Positions 27,601 to 34,854 of a stretch of 64,000 bases of DNA are shown here, one piece after another. Numbering within the stretch: the first letter of the stretch is position 1; every line of letters starts with the position of its first letter. Origin of the DNA: Leptospira saintgironsiae. GTDB lineage: Bacteria; Spirochaetota; Leptospiria; Leptospirales; Leptospiraceae. The notes beneath the pieces were generated by a model. The model was not told the origin of the DNA. It did no database searches and saw only the letters and a list, made by a program, of their open reading frames with translations. The stretch is from NCBI RefSeq assembly GCF_002811765.1, contig NZ_NPDR01000001.1, forward strand, positions 930,001-994,000, written 5' to 3'. The position numbers and the translations under genes are program-made.

Positions 27601-29148
27601 TTGTATGGACACTAAGTTCGCAGCAGTCACTGTGATATCTGTAGTCCCATTGACTGCTCCTGAAGTTGCAGTCACGGTCACTGTACCTAATGTTCCTGAA
27701 TCAGGAGATTGTACTTTCTGTTTTGGAATAGAATTCAAACTTCCTAATTGTAATCTAGATGTATCCGAGATAGACCAAGAAACCTGATCGCTTATATTTC
27801 TAGAAGAACCATCTGAATAAATACCAGTGGCCAAAACGTAAGTGATTGTTCCTCTATGGATGGAAGCTTGATCAGCGATCACTTGGATGGAGCTTAATGT
27901 TGCCGCAGTAACTTCGAAAGAAATAGTTTGGCTGATTCCTCCGATCGCAGCAGTAATATTCGTAGTGCCTACACTATTACCGGTAACTCTACCTTGTAAA
28001 CCTGCTCCGTTGGATACGGTTGCTATATTCGTGTCTTGGCTGGACCAAGTTGTCTGCGCAGAAATGTCAGAAGAAGATCCATCTGAAAAAATTCCTGTAG
28101 CAGTCAAATTCAAATAGTTTCCGTTTGCAACTTTTGGATTTGCAGGAGTGATTATAATTTTTGTTAGAACTGCAGAAGTTACTGTTGCCTGTGTGATTGC
28201 ACTGATAGCTCCTAAATTTGCAGTGATTGTTGTACTTCCAACAGACTCTGTATCTAAAAGTCCTTTATTTGTACTATTATCTATAGTTGCGACAGAGGTA
28301 TCTGAAGACGACCAAGCAACTTGAGTTGTAATATTTTGAGTGGAATTATCACTATAAGTTCCGACTGCAGAGTATTGTTGAGTACTTCCCAAAGCGTAAG
28401 AACTATTACTTGGAGTAACCGAAATAGAAACCAAAGTTGCATTACTTACAGTAATTGGAATATTTGCGGAGAAGGATTCAAAATCTGCAGTGATTGTTGT
28501 ACTTCCAACAGAAGCACCATATACTAGACCTTGGCTATCTACTGTCGCGACAGAACTGTTGGCGGTGTCCCATAAAACATCCGGATCATTTGTAAGATCC
28601 TGATGTGTACCATCTCCGAAATCTCCCATCAATTTACATTGTCTGGTTGTTCCTTGAGGAAGACTTGTATGAGAATTATCACATACAATAGAGATGCCGG
28701 TTAACGGAGATGCAGTTACAGTCAAAGCTACTACATCTGTTTTTCCCAAATAGTCTATGGAGACATCGGTTGTTCCGTCATTTATTCCTTTTGCCTGCCC
28801 AGTAATCAAAGCAGTCATTTGGATAATGGAAGAATCCACAGTGGACCAACTCGCATCGTTGGTAATATCTACGTTTGTGTTATTGGAATAGATTGCGGTC
28901 GCTTTTAATTGGATGCTAGTAGCTTTTGCAAAACTATTTGTAGGGGCAGAAATTTCGATCCGATCCAAAACAGGAGGACCACTTGGGCTAGACATGTTGG
29001 GGAAGAAAGGAAAGGCGGAACTTTTTTTACGAGCAGCTAAACCCGCCGCACCGATAAGCACAGGCCACGCAGAACAAGCTCCAAAAGAAAACAAAAGGGT
29101 AAAGGATATGACTGCCCGGAGAATATATTTTTTAATCAAAATTCCCAT
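21685..29148 (-). CDS. ligB: LigB-like surface lipoprotein with 18 Big_2 domains (copy 2)
   Basis: A 2487-residue paralogue of the protein at 14215-20010. The leader ends at LLFSFGAC, followed by SAWPVLIGAAGLAARKKSS. I count 18 Big_2 domains (about residues 58-1685), then the SbsA-like Ig segment and the LigB C-terminal domain. That domain includes LDGIVCGGAAANSSKVCVTH, GDGFDNSTWGSIRDS and VRVYRQQN at the end. Domains 3-14 form four rounds of an A-B-C triplet; C carries an inserted QLG...PKK loop. Copy 1 has two rounds. The last four domains match copy 1 in order. It is probably an outer-surface adhesin. LigB of L. interrogans has 12 repeats, so this is an unusually long member. Confidence 0.9.
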   Translation of the reverse strand: MGILIKKYILRAVISFTLLFSFGACSAWPVLIGAAGLAARKKSSAFPFFPNMSSPSGPPVLDRIEISAPTNSFAKATSIQLKATAIYSNNTNVDITNDASWSTVDSSIIQMTALITGQAKGINDGTTDVSIDYLGKTDVVALTVTASPLTGISIVCDNSHTSLPQGTTRQCKLMGDFGDGTHQDLTNDPDVLWDTANSSVATVDSQGLVYGASVGSTTITADFESFSANIPITVSNATLVSISVTPSNSSYALGSTQQYSAVGTYSDNSTQNITTQVAWSSSDTSVATIDNSTNKGLLDTESVGSTTITANLGAISAITQATVTSAVLTKIIITPANPKVANGNYLNLTATGIFSDGSSSDISAQTTWSSQDTNIATVSNGAGLQGRVTGNSVGTTNITAAIGGISQTISFEVTAATLSSIQVIADQASIHRGTITYVLATGIYSDGSSRNISDQVSWSISDTSRLQLGSLNSIPKQKVQSPDSGTLGTVTVTATSGAVNGTTDITVTAANLVSIQVNPTNPTVANGLMQSFTAIGTFSDNSTQDITSSVAWSSSDTNIATISNTTGTNGQATTLTTGSTNISATLSGVVSPDSTLTVTNATLDSITITPGNPSVPKGTSLALTATGIYTDGTSSNITTQVTWSSSNPSIATVDNTVGQEGKGTGVNVGTTNVSALLSGKTATVSFKVTSATLTSIQVIPNNASIPKGTFTYAEAKGVYSDGTSQNISDQVIWSSSDTSILQIGTLNSDPRMKVFSQSTGNIGISTITASINGTSGTANVEVTNATLLTIQVNPTNPSVALGVGQNFTAVGTYTDDTTKDLTDQVTWDSSNTSVATISNSSGTIGNATSLSLGNTNITATLGATTSPASVLTVTNATLQSITITPGNPSTPKGRSINLVATGIFTDGSSQNITTQVTWASNSNSIVSIDNWQGTEGKATGVNTGNTTVSATLGSVTGTSPFKVTAAILSSIQVTSDENPLHQGTSTYVLATGVYSDGSTLNISDQVTWNSSDTTVIQLGTVNSIPKKNIMATGGSLGTSTVSAMLGAVTGSSDITVIAAALVSIQVTPTNPSVASGLTQSFMATGTYTDGTTQDLTAQVNWTSSNTSVATISNSAGSRGLASTFSTGTSSITATYSGGPSASTTLTVTAAILETITINPSLPSVPRGRNLDLVATGTYSDGSWMDLTTQVTWASNNTSIATVDNVMGKQGKATGVNVGQTNVTATLAGVSGVATFKVTNAVLTSIEVFLNQSTIALGTSTQAQAIGTYSDDTTLNISDQVSWNSSQATVIQVGNLIAGPAKIMNSPSGGSQGSSVISATLGSETGSATLNVTAATLVSIQIDPTNPSIALGLPQNFNATGTYTDGSTLNLTNLVTWTSSDTSKATISNANGSQGKATTVATGATNITASYSGVTSPASTLTITSPTLSSITIAPAPSLSIAKGRTQNFTATGIYTDGTTQDLTLQATWTSTDASKVTVGNSGGTSGLITAVNTGAAQIVATYGGMQSTPTDVTVTSAVLNSIQIAPVNYSLPKGNTVNYTANGTYSDGTTLDLTAQVTWASSNTSRAVISNASGNNGLLTAVNNGSSTISATLGSVTGSSNLTVTAAQLVSVSVSPTTPTIYQTQTQNFTATGTYTDASTQNITTSVVWSSSDTSKATISNSSGTEGRATGVAAGTSTITATIGVLSGNTTLTVEAVDLIPPTVTNVVSLTPTTIQVTYSESMASGPATTAANYKIVSTSALAGSCSDNSNFTSSSSAITVSSVSGNGAVFVLTLGSAQTSGAGYTLVANKSAIVDLSPVSNALTCPNYADFLGQEQLKVTTASCSSVTSAIVSFSKPIKSGNNTTGSAECSTTTECGKRYSFIGTNSLGTVNSAKILDGIVCGGAAANSSKVCVTHNLIQTGAQYTVIVANNADGDGFDNSTWGSIRDSGSTENVQSSPRDRASFIGCGTSPVNFADGPISIDPNGSSFGYLIDFNGKIYNGPNTAGSGALRFGYDGNTPENVQFSFTKDTNAQNSDATNVSSNTATTRETSIAVPPYVTLGHTSCTTNNATLASGCGPDNENSRGIFTTGILGTTPYVFIGGARTTPDGSGNYLFDYLYYSADTSTNLNYKYIDMSTITGTVTAAASALVVQNNRIYPGFAKASNQGGPIVGGLLGGLNAPDLGFITFNSSDSGTTGNCTAGSNCDAYDGSNGRRFLINHMPYFGGPTSGGLVNNNSSPNWAYYIGVDSLFVFNNRIYAANGGLHAVDHNGTIIRTNTLNPTTACSSPNTCADWVEVGPRSNQKWHNSPTNNYFSLELSKLYDLTPGDKAFSQFAEFNGKLYVTRTICVQGTQASAIRTAAGTVTGCTNGSDTNRRAQLWKCDPTLTGGSGDCDAGDWTVVGDDNSGITNFGDATNRTMSMVVKNGSYLYVGFDHPSGIRIYRTNTADPGSASNVWTQVSGAGLTDSTNVQQIFSAISVPSGSINYLYVSVGKNNVPVRVYRQQN

Positions 29149-29326
29149 GAAACTAAGCGACCTAACTCAAAAATCTCATAAACTCAGGTCTTGGTTGATC
29201 AAAGTGATCTAATGAATCAGAATTATGTAATATTCCCCAGAACATTCTAAATTCAAAATATCTAATCCTTCAAGATTTCATCCAAGCCGATCGTATAAGC
29301 ACAAATATCTATTTAGAGAAGGGTGT

Positions 29327-29344
29327 ATAACGCATATGTGTTAT
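29327..29344. promoter_or_regulatory. Near-perfect dyad ATAACGCATATGTGTTAT
   Basis: An 18-base inverted repeat with 16 of 18 positions symmetric, centred on CATATG. It lies about 180 bases upstream of the copy 2 LigB-like start. Confidence 0.35.
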
Positions 29345-29414
29345 TTCTGCAACAATAAAAGGCATTTTCTGGGTCATTTGACGGAAAAAATTTATTTATA
29401 ACACTTTTGATGTT

Positions 29415-29430
29415 AAACGGACGTTCGTTT
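29415..29430. promoter_or_regulatory. TetR-like dyad AAACGGACGTTCGTTT
   Basis: A 16-base inverted repeat, 14 of 16 symmetric. The AAACG...CGTTT form with an ACGTT core resembles many TetR-family operators (recalled pattern). No TetR gene lies in this window, so a regulator would act from elsewhere. Confidence 0.4.
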
Positions 29431-29545
29431 GAAAAAGAGAATCGCCGAATTACATAGTTATATATTGGATTAGAGTAGTATTATGTCTCATTAAAAGAGA
29501 TTGAAAATACGTAAATAAAGGATTTGGAATATTCGAATAACAATA

Positions 29546-31036
29546 TTATTTAAAGTCGGGGAGGACCCAATCTTTATGAAAAAAATTATCCTTCACTTTC
29601 ATTAGATCTCGATTTGGATCAATAAATGGCAGGCTTTTTTTACCATTTAGAGAAACTCTAACTTCTGCATAGACTGCGATATCATCACCAGTTCTTTTCT
29701 TTTCTCTATCCCCTAAGAAATGGGCGAATTGTAGGATCAGATCAGGCTGAGTACTCATCATTGTTTTTTGTACTTCGTTTAAATAAGACTCAGGTAAAAC
29801 GTACTGGGTCTCACCGGTCCGCAAATTGACCACTTGGAAGCTTGCGAATCCATTTTTTTGGATGAGCATGATATGCCATGCGAATCTAAAGCCTTGTTCC
29901 GTCCATAGATGATTCCCTGGATATAAAAAATGCCTTAGAGGAAAAATCACTTGGATCAAAATATACAAGGATACCGCCCAGATTCCGAATCTGGAAACAA
30001 AATGAGAAGCGAAGTCTCCAAGTTTGGTTTCGAAACTTCTTCCCAATACATTCGGTTTTTCTAAAGTGCGTAAAAGTATTAATAAAAATTTTGCAGAAAG
30101 AAAACGAAACCTAACTGGGAGTTTATTCCAAGCGGTTTTGAATAAATTTCTTAATTCCCCATAGGGAAAAATCCCTCTTCTTTTCAGAAATCCTCTAACT
30201 TTAATTGGCCAAGTCGGGGGGAAAAATAATAATGCGGAGAAGATCATGATCCAAGGAAACATTCCGATAGGAAAAAGTCTCCAGGTGAGAATATGAAAGA
30301 TCAGAACAAAACTATATGCCCAAGGTCTTAGATTTTTTTTAAGAAGACAGAATGGAACAAGCAGATCGAAAAATAATCCTGCATAACTAAAAACATACCC
30401 TGCAATAGGATAAGAAAAAAAACCACCGATCACTGGAAAATCTGTATTTCGTGCTAACCAAATCCTAAGAGGTTGAGCAGAGAATAACCAATCAGGAACT
30501 AATTTTGCTAAGCCCCCGAAAAAATAAACACAACCGATTTGGAATCGTAGGATCCATAAAGACCAATTTGGAATTTTAGGAGTGCTCCATCTTCCATTTC
30601 GATATGCTTCTAAAAAATGAGATAAAGAAAAACAACGATCTGCAGGGATCCAAAACAAAAGAAAGAGTAATAAAAAAATTAGATAATAGTGATTTAGATA
30701 AGTGGAAACATCTAAAAGATTAAAATAAGAAAATCCCAGCCAATAAATGAAAATTGAGGTCCTGTATAAAACTCCAAGAGAGATGAATACGGCCGTGACA
30801 CATAATATTATGAAAACAAAATATAATAATGGCCCTGGAATTACTCCCACCCAAGAGAATCCGAAATGTTTAAAGTGAAAACTCGGCTCTAAAAAATATT
30901 TTTGCACCCAACCGTAATAAATATAACGAGCTGAAGTAAAAAATAAAAGAATACCGAACCCGAATCTAAAAAATCCTAAGGACCAAGCAGGAGATTGTTC
31001 GAATAGTTCGGACTTATACCGATTCCAAAGAGACAA
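29546..31036 (-). CDS. HTTM / vitamin K-dependent gamma-carboxylase-like membrane protein
   Basis: A 496-residue polytopic protein. The N-terminal half has multiple membrane segments starting SLGFFRFGFGILLFF. The HTTM signature includes YFNLLDVSTYLNHYYLIFLL, WILRFQIGCVYFFGGLAKL and DWLFSAQPLRIWLAR. The C-terminal part is soluble with WHIMLIQKNGFASFQVVN. This is the architecture of vitamin K-dependent gamma-glutamyl carboxylase. Leptospira homologues are known and have been described as horizontally acquired with altered activity, so protein carboxylation should not be assumed. It starts 19 bases after the dprA stop in a TPR-lipoprotein/dprA/HTTM operon. Confidence 0.85.
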   Translation of the reverse strand: MSLWNRYKSELFEQSPAWSLGFFRFGFGILLFFTSARYIYYGWVQKYFLEPSFHFKHFGFSWVGVIPGPLLYFVFIILCVTAVFISLGVLYRTSIFIYWLGFSYFNLLDVSTYLNHYYLIFLLLFLLFWIPADRCFSLSHFLEAYRNGRWSTPKIPNWSLWILRFQIGCVYFFGGLAKLVPDWLFSAQPLRIWLARNTDFPVIGGFFSYPIAGYVFSYAGLFFDLLVPFCLLKKNLRPWAYSFVLIFHILTWRLFPIGMFPWIMIFSALLFFPPTWPIKVRGFLKRRGIFPYGELRNLFKTAWNKLPVRFRFLSAKFLLILLRTLEKPNVLGRSFETKLGDFASHFVSRFGIWAVSLYILIQVIFPLRHFLYPGNHLWTEQGFRFAWHIMLIQKNGFASFQVVNLRTGETQYVLPESYLNEVQKTMMSTQPDLILQFAHFLGDREKKRTGDDIAVYAEVRVSLNGKKSLPFIDPNRDLMKVKDNFFHKDWVLPDFK

Positions 31037-31055
31037 GGTTGATTCCTTTTTCTAT

Positions 31056-32012
31056 TTATTGAACGGATCGAATGAAACCGTTTCCTAGATCGATCCAATT
31101 ACCATTCAATTTGTTTTTTCCCAATCGAGCAAGCATTCCCGGAATTTCTTCGAAGTTAGAAGGAAGAATTTCTTCCAAATGAAAAATTTTCTCTCCATGA
31201 TTTTGACAATTATCAAACGAGGCTGGACTTGCGCCTTCTGAGAGTAATTTTTTTCCGCCTTGGTTCTGTGTTTGTAGCGGATGATCAAAAACGAAAACAT
31301 CTCTATCTTGAGAAATTGCGTTAGATGCAGAAGACAACGCTCCACTTTTAGAAGGAGCTTCCATCACTAAAAGAGAAGGTGAGATTCCAGTGATGATCCT
31401 GTTTCTTTTTGGGAATGCATATTTTCTGACTTCAAAATCGGGAGGACATTCAGTGATCACTAAACCATTGACAGAAGATTTCATTCTTTTATACAAATTC
31501 CTGTTTTCGTAAGGATATTCTTTTTCAGGGCCTGTGCCCATCACTCCTATCACTGGAATTTCTTGGTCCAAGGCGTGCAACATTGCTGCTTTATCCACTC
31601 CCAATGCCAAACCGGAAACAATACCATCTAATCCAAGAGAAGATACAAAATTTGGAATTAGTTTAGAATAATATAATGTAATTGGGGAAACTTTTCTCGT
31701 TCCCACAACGGCCAGATAAGAAAGATTTAAAAGATCAATATTACCGAAACAGAATAAATTAGGAGGAGGATCATAAATTTCTTTGAGAAGACTGGGATAT
31801 TCAGGATCAAAATAGGAAACGATCTCTACTCCTAATTTATTTAAGGAAGAAGAGTAATGTTTAGAATCGAACTCTGCTCTTTCTTTTAGATCTTTAGGAA
31901 GTATTTCTTTTAATTTTTCCAGAACCTCCGATTTGGAGAGGCTCTGGGATAAAAATCTGGATCTGCTTAGTATTTTATATAAACTTGGAGAAGAAAGAGA
32001 AAGAAAATCCAT
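31056..32012 (-). CDS. dprA: DNA-processing protein DprA
   Basis: A 318-residue DprA/Smf protein. The N-terminal helical region precedes a Rossmann-fold domain with LAVVGTRKVSP, GIVSGLALGVDKAAML and the basic FPKRNRIITGISPSLLVMEA. Later elements are KSGALSSASNA and DRDVFVF. DprA loads RecA on incoming single-stranded DNA and is nearly universal, even in species without known competence. The C-terminal winged-helix-like end is short, as in many homologues. It follows the TPR lipoprotein gene by 13 bases and precedes the HTTM gene by 19 bases. Confidence 0.93.
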   Translation of the reverse strand: MDFLSLSSPSLYKILSRSRFLSQSLSKSEVLEKLKEILPKDLKERAEFDSKHYSSSLNKLGVEIVSYFDPEYPSLLKEIYDPPPNLFCFGNIDLLNLSYLAVVGTRKVSPITLYYSKLIPNFVSSLGLDGIVSGLALGVDKAAMLHALDQEIPVIGVMGTGPEKEYPYENRNLYKRMKSSVNGLVITECPPDFEVRKYAFPKRNRIITGISPSLLVMEAPSKSGALSSASNAISQDRDVFVFDHPLQTQNQGGKKLLSEGASPASFDNCQNHGEKIFHLEEILPSNFEEIPGMLARLGKNKLNGNWIDLGNGFIRSVQ

Positions 32013-32025
32013 ACCGGATTGTGTA

Positions 32026-32880
32026 TTAATTCTCAGGAGATTCCATTTTATTCAGATTATTAATTACGTTTTTATAAGATTCATTTTCGTTTAGATCTTC
32101 TTTAATGAATCCGTCCTTTTTAAGACCTTCTATCGTATTTTTTAAATGTAGATAGATATCTTTTGCTTCTTGTGCCTTTCCAGATCTATATAAAAAATTC
32201 CCTTTTGCAAATAGCACAGGAACATTTCGAGGCTCTTTTTTTAAGATAGAATCCAAAAGAGTAAACGCTTTCTCCTGGTCTTGGAAGCCAGCATTAATCC
32301 CTTCCCATGAAGAATCGGCCATGGAAGAATCAAAATAGATCAAAGCCAATTGGTATGGAAATCTGGAATCTCTTGTATCTTGTCTGGAAAGTGATTGGAA
32401 AATTTCGATTGCGATCTGCCTTCTTTTAGGTTCCCAACCTCTGTCCTTGGAGGCATTTGCATAAGACAATGCAGTTTCAAAAAGAAGTTGTTGGTCTACA
32501 GGTATTAAAAGTAAGGCCTTGTCAAAATAGGGGAGAGAAGATTCAAAAAAATGAACATCGGCGCCGATCACTTCTGTTTTTCCGGAACCTTCTTCTTGGA
32601 TTGCTTTATTATAATATTTAGATGCTAGGTCGTAATCACCGATCTTCATATATCCTTGAGCAATCTTCCAACTGAGAGCGCCTGCAGATCTGGTCTTCGA
32701 AGCCATGTCACGGATCTTCTTCTCTAACTCAATGATCTCGGATTCGTCCATATTTAAACGGCGTTTCCAAGATTCAAGATCCTCGACTGTAGGAGGTTTT
32801 GTATTCTTTCCTGAAAATTTACTTAGGTTCTTACAATCGGAAATCAGAAATACAAAAAGAAGAAGGAATATAATCCTCAT
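32026..32880 (-). CDS. TPR-type lipoprotein
   Basis: A 284-residue lipoprotein. The leader MRIIFLLLFVFLISDC ends at Cys16. The mature protein has helix-pair repeats of the tetratricopeptide kind: LSWKIAQGYMKIGDYDLASK, LLFETALSYANASKDRGWEP, FPYQLALIYFDSSM and VLFAKGNFLYRSGKAQEAKD. TPR lipoproteins usually scaffold envelope complexes; the partner here is unknown. It leads the operon with dprA and the HTTM protein. The linker after the leader is rich in Lys, Ser and Thr. Confidence 0.82.
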   Translation of the reverse strand: MRIIFLLLFVFLISDCKNLSKFSGKNTKPPTVEDLESWKRRLNMDESEIIELEKKIRDMASKTRSAGALSWKIAQGYMKIGDYDLASKYYNKAIQEEGSGKTEVIGADVHFFESSLPYFDKALLLIPVDQQLLFETALSYANASKDRGWEPKRRQIAIEIFQSLSRQDTRDSRFPYQLALIYFDSSMADSSWEGINAGFQDQEKAFTLLDSILKKEPRNVPVLFAKGNFLYRSGKAQEAKDIYLHLKNTIEGLKKDGFIKEDLNENESYKNVINNLNKMESPEN

Positions 32881-33000
32881 TTGATTTCACCTCGGGAAGA
32901 AATCGTATTTGAAATACCATGTCCGAGAACTGTACGGATGGTCCACGGAAAATCCTGAAAATAGAATTTTTTTGAAAGGAAAAGGAAGATAGAAGGAAAG

Positions 33001-33025
33001 GGGAGAAGGCATAAATCCTTCTCCC
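33001..33025 (-). terminator. Terminator after the DoxX gene
   Basis: GGGAGAAGG (33001-33009) pairs with CCTTCTCCC (33017-33025) around a 7-base loop. On the minus strand the stem is followed by CTTTCCTTC. It lies just after the DoxX stop codon. Confidence 0.7.
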
Positions 33026-33033
33026 TTTATAAA

Positions 33034-33381
33034 TTAAGCGTTGTCTCTGGAAATTCCAGCGATTACTAAAGCTCCACCCAAAAGACCCAGATCTTTCAAG
33101 GTATTGATAGTGGAAGACATATCTCCTTTGATTGCTCCTGGTAAGTGTAGAAGAACAATGTAAATTCCTAAAAGTACTGCCAATAGGATCATAGCGAGTT
33201 TGGTTTTTTTGTTTATAAAAATGCTGACCGAAGCTGCGATCATTGCTGCTCCAGTTACATAGATCCAAATAACTCCGCCTGGAACAGGAACCATTCCGCC
33301 CATTTGGCTTCCAGCTATAAAGTGATTGATCCCAAAAAGTAGGAACGGGACAGCATACACATATTTCCCGATTGTTTGCAT
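33034..33381 (-). CDS. DoxX-family small membrane protein
   Basis: A 115-residue protein with four hydrophobic segments. It begins MQTIGKYVYAVPFLLFGINH and continues with GAAMIAASVSIFI, LLAVLLGIYIVLLHLP and GLLGGALVIAGI. The layout and the GxNHF motif fit DoxX/DUF417-like four-helix membrane proteins of uncertain, often redox-related role. The ATG at 33381 is chosen because GAGGAGAAAA lies just upstream; a longer reading adds 14 residues of no obvious value. A terminator follows. It diverges from the acetyltransferase gene with 94 bases between them. Confidence 0.75.
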   Translation of the reverse strand: MQTIGKYVYAVPFLLFGINHFIAGSQMGGMVPVPGGVIWIYVTGAAMIAASVSIFINKKTKLAMILLAVLLGIYIVLLHLPGAIKGDMSSTINTLKDLGLLGGALVIAGISRDNA

Positions 33382-33475
33382 AAAAATTTTCTCCTCGAGT
33401 TTGATCGAAAATTGCTTTCGCAAAGCGACCGTTAATTAGTATGGAAGATCCCGCCTCACGCAAGGAGAAAATGGA

Positions 33476-33907
33476 TTGGATCTTGGAAAAAAAAATGATC
33501 TGCCACAAGGTTGGAGAATGGTCCAACCTGAAGATTTACAAATTCTGATCCAAATGGAAAAAACCGTTTTTGGAAATTTTTCTTGGTCCAATTATTCTAT
33601 CCAAAGTCATATCGAAAACCATCCGGCTTGGATCAAAGAAGATACTGGTTTCGTATTTTATATGGACTTAATAGATTTTTCAGAATTATTACGGATCGGA
33701 ATTCTTCCCGAAAAACGTAAAAAAGGAGAAGCAGAATCCATTCTAAAAACACTATGCGATCTATTTCCTAAAACTATTTTAGAAGTTTCTAATTTGAATT
33801 CTTCCGCTATTTCTCTTTATACTAAATTAGGTTTTAAAGAATCGGGAAGAAGAAAATCTTATTACGGCCCTGGAGAAGACGCGATATTAATGGAGAAGTT
33901 CCGCTAA
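33476..33907 (+). CDS. RimI-like GNAT acetyltransferase
   Basis: A 143-residue GNAT protein. The C-terminal half matches RimI, the N-alpha-acetyltransferase of ribosomal protein S18: ILEVSNLNSSAISLYTKLGF, GRRKSYYG and DAILMEKF. The acetyl-CoA loop is degenerate, reading EKRKKGEAESIL instead of the usual Q/RxxGxG/A. The start is TTG at 33476 with AAGGAG eight bases upstream. A nearby ATG at 33471 is in another frame and too close to the AAGGAG. It overlaps the convergent gene at 33904 by 4 bases. Confidence 0.75.
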   Translation: MDLGKKNDLPQGWRMVQPEDLQILIQMEKTVFGNFSWSNYSIQSHIENHPAWIKEDTGFVFYMDLIDFSELLRIGILPEKRKKGEAESILKTLCDLFPKTILEVSNLNSSAISLYTKLGFKESGRRKSYYGPGEDAILMEKFR

Positions 33908-34395
33908 ATAGGAAACGATTTTTTGATCACTCTGATCTGCACTAATTGTTGGTTTGAAAATAAGAAGTATAATCTCACTCGGAGGGGAAAAGGGTTTTTC
34001 CAAAATCTGAATTCTTTCAGATTTACATACATTCCCAAATTCACTTCGATATAACTAGTCTCGGTTGGTATCCAATGGAATGCGTTGGATTGGACTGTTC
34101 CTTTTTTGGTGAATACCATTATATCGGAAACATATTCTGGATCATCCGGAAATTGCCCCTGATGAAAACCAACCAGGTCCAGATTTTTTCTTTTGATATA
34201 ATCCATTACCCGTCGTTTAGAACTTCCAAGAGGTAAGTCTTCTAATACTTCTCTTCTTAATAAATAAGCAGAAGTTTCTAAATATGGATCTTTTAGAATA
34301 TATAAGAATATCGTAATGAATATAGATAAAATTGCGGCCCATTTGATCGCGATTTTATGAGAAGGTTTTAATTTTTCTGCAAAAGTACCACGCAA
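33904..34395 (-). CDS. Membrane-anchored hypothetical protein downstream of ispF
   Basis: About 163 residues, not recognised. After a basic N-terminus comes one strong membrane segment ([16 protein letters not shown]) and a soluble domain with [20 protein letters not shown]. That segment reads like the small BamE/SmpA-type or 'regulator of membrane' fold start, though I cannot confirm it. The start is uncertain: a TTG at 34395 overlaps ispF by 28 bases, and longer readings lie inside ispF in another frame. It is probably the last gene of the nadA-ispF operon. Confidence 0.55.
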   Translation of the reverse strand: MRGTFAEKLKPSHKIAIKWAAILSIFITIFLYILKDPYLETSAYLLRREVLEDLPLGSSKRRVMDYIKRKNLDLVGFHQGQFPDDPEYVSDIMVFTKKGTVQSNAFHWIPTETSYIEVNLGMYVNLKEFRFWKNPFPLRVRLYFLFSNQQLVQIRVIKKSFPI

Positions 34396-34850
34396 CTTGC
34401 GCCCAATCCTTCGGTTCTGCCCAAGGCTCCCATTTTTTCGGTAGTAGTCGCTTTCACAGAAACACAATCCTCAGGTATTCCTAATAAATTAGAAAGGGAA
34501 GATTGTATCTTTATTCTATGTGGGGAAATTTTAGGTCTTTCGCCTATCAAAGTGCAGTCAATATTTACCAGACTGAAACTTTTCTCTTTAGCAAGATCTA
34601 AAGTTTTTTGTAAAATCAATTTGGAGTCCATGTTTTTAAGAGAAGGGTCAGTATCCGGGAAATATTGTCCTATATCTCCTAGTCCCATTGCTCCCAAAAT
34701 TGCATCAGCTAACGCATGTATTACGATGTCGGCATCCGAATGACCGATGAGTGCATATTCTGAATCAATTATGGCTCCGCCCAAGATTAATGGGCGAGCC
34801 TCGTTTGTTTCCAGTCTGTGGAAGTCTAATCCCTGTCCTATTCTGTACAT
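34368..34850 (-). CDS. ispF: 2-C-methyl-D-erythritol 2,4-cyclodiphosphate synthase
   Basis: A 160-residue IspF, the fifth enzyme of the MEP isoprenoid pathway, acting as a trimer with zinc. The metal-binding GLDFHRL (Asp and His) is near residue 8 and [20 protein letters not shown] carries the second histidine. [18 protein letters not shown] and the C-terminal [19 protein letters not shown] complete the family signature. Length is standard. It begins 4 bases after the nadA stop, so the two share a transcript. Confidence 0.96.
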   Translation of the reverse strand: MYRIGQGLDFHRLETNEARPLILGGAIIDSEYALIGHSDADIVIHALADAILGAMGLGDIGQYFPDTDPSLKNMDSKLILQKTLDLAKEKSFSLVNIDCTLIGERPKISPHRIKIQSSLSNLLGIPEDCVSVKATTTEKMGALGRTEGLGASCVVLLQKN

Positions 34851-34854
34851 TAAG

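Larger units (their letters stand above)
29149..29545. other. 397-base region upstream of LigB-like copy 2
   Basis: No gene was found. It should hold the promoter of the copy 2 operon and the 3' end of the gamma-carboxylase-like transcription unit. Two near-perfect dyads are present (29327-29344 and 29415-29430). The GTAA...TTAC dyads of the copy 1 region are absent, so the two operons may be controlled differently. Confidence 0.55.

Noticed and set aside
13064..29148. CRISPR array or phage repeat as a cause of the repetition
   Set aside because: The repeats are coding, about 270 bases apart, and keep frame and Ig-domain motifs.
14227..29212. Many short plus-strand open frames inside the two LigB-like genes
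   Set aside because: They repeat with the Ig-domain period and are mirror images of the repetitive coding strand.
32831..33526. Long minus-strand frame over DoxX
   Set aside because: It is another frame of the DoxX gene; DoxX itself has a ribosome site and membrane helices.
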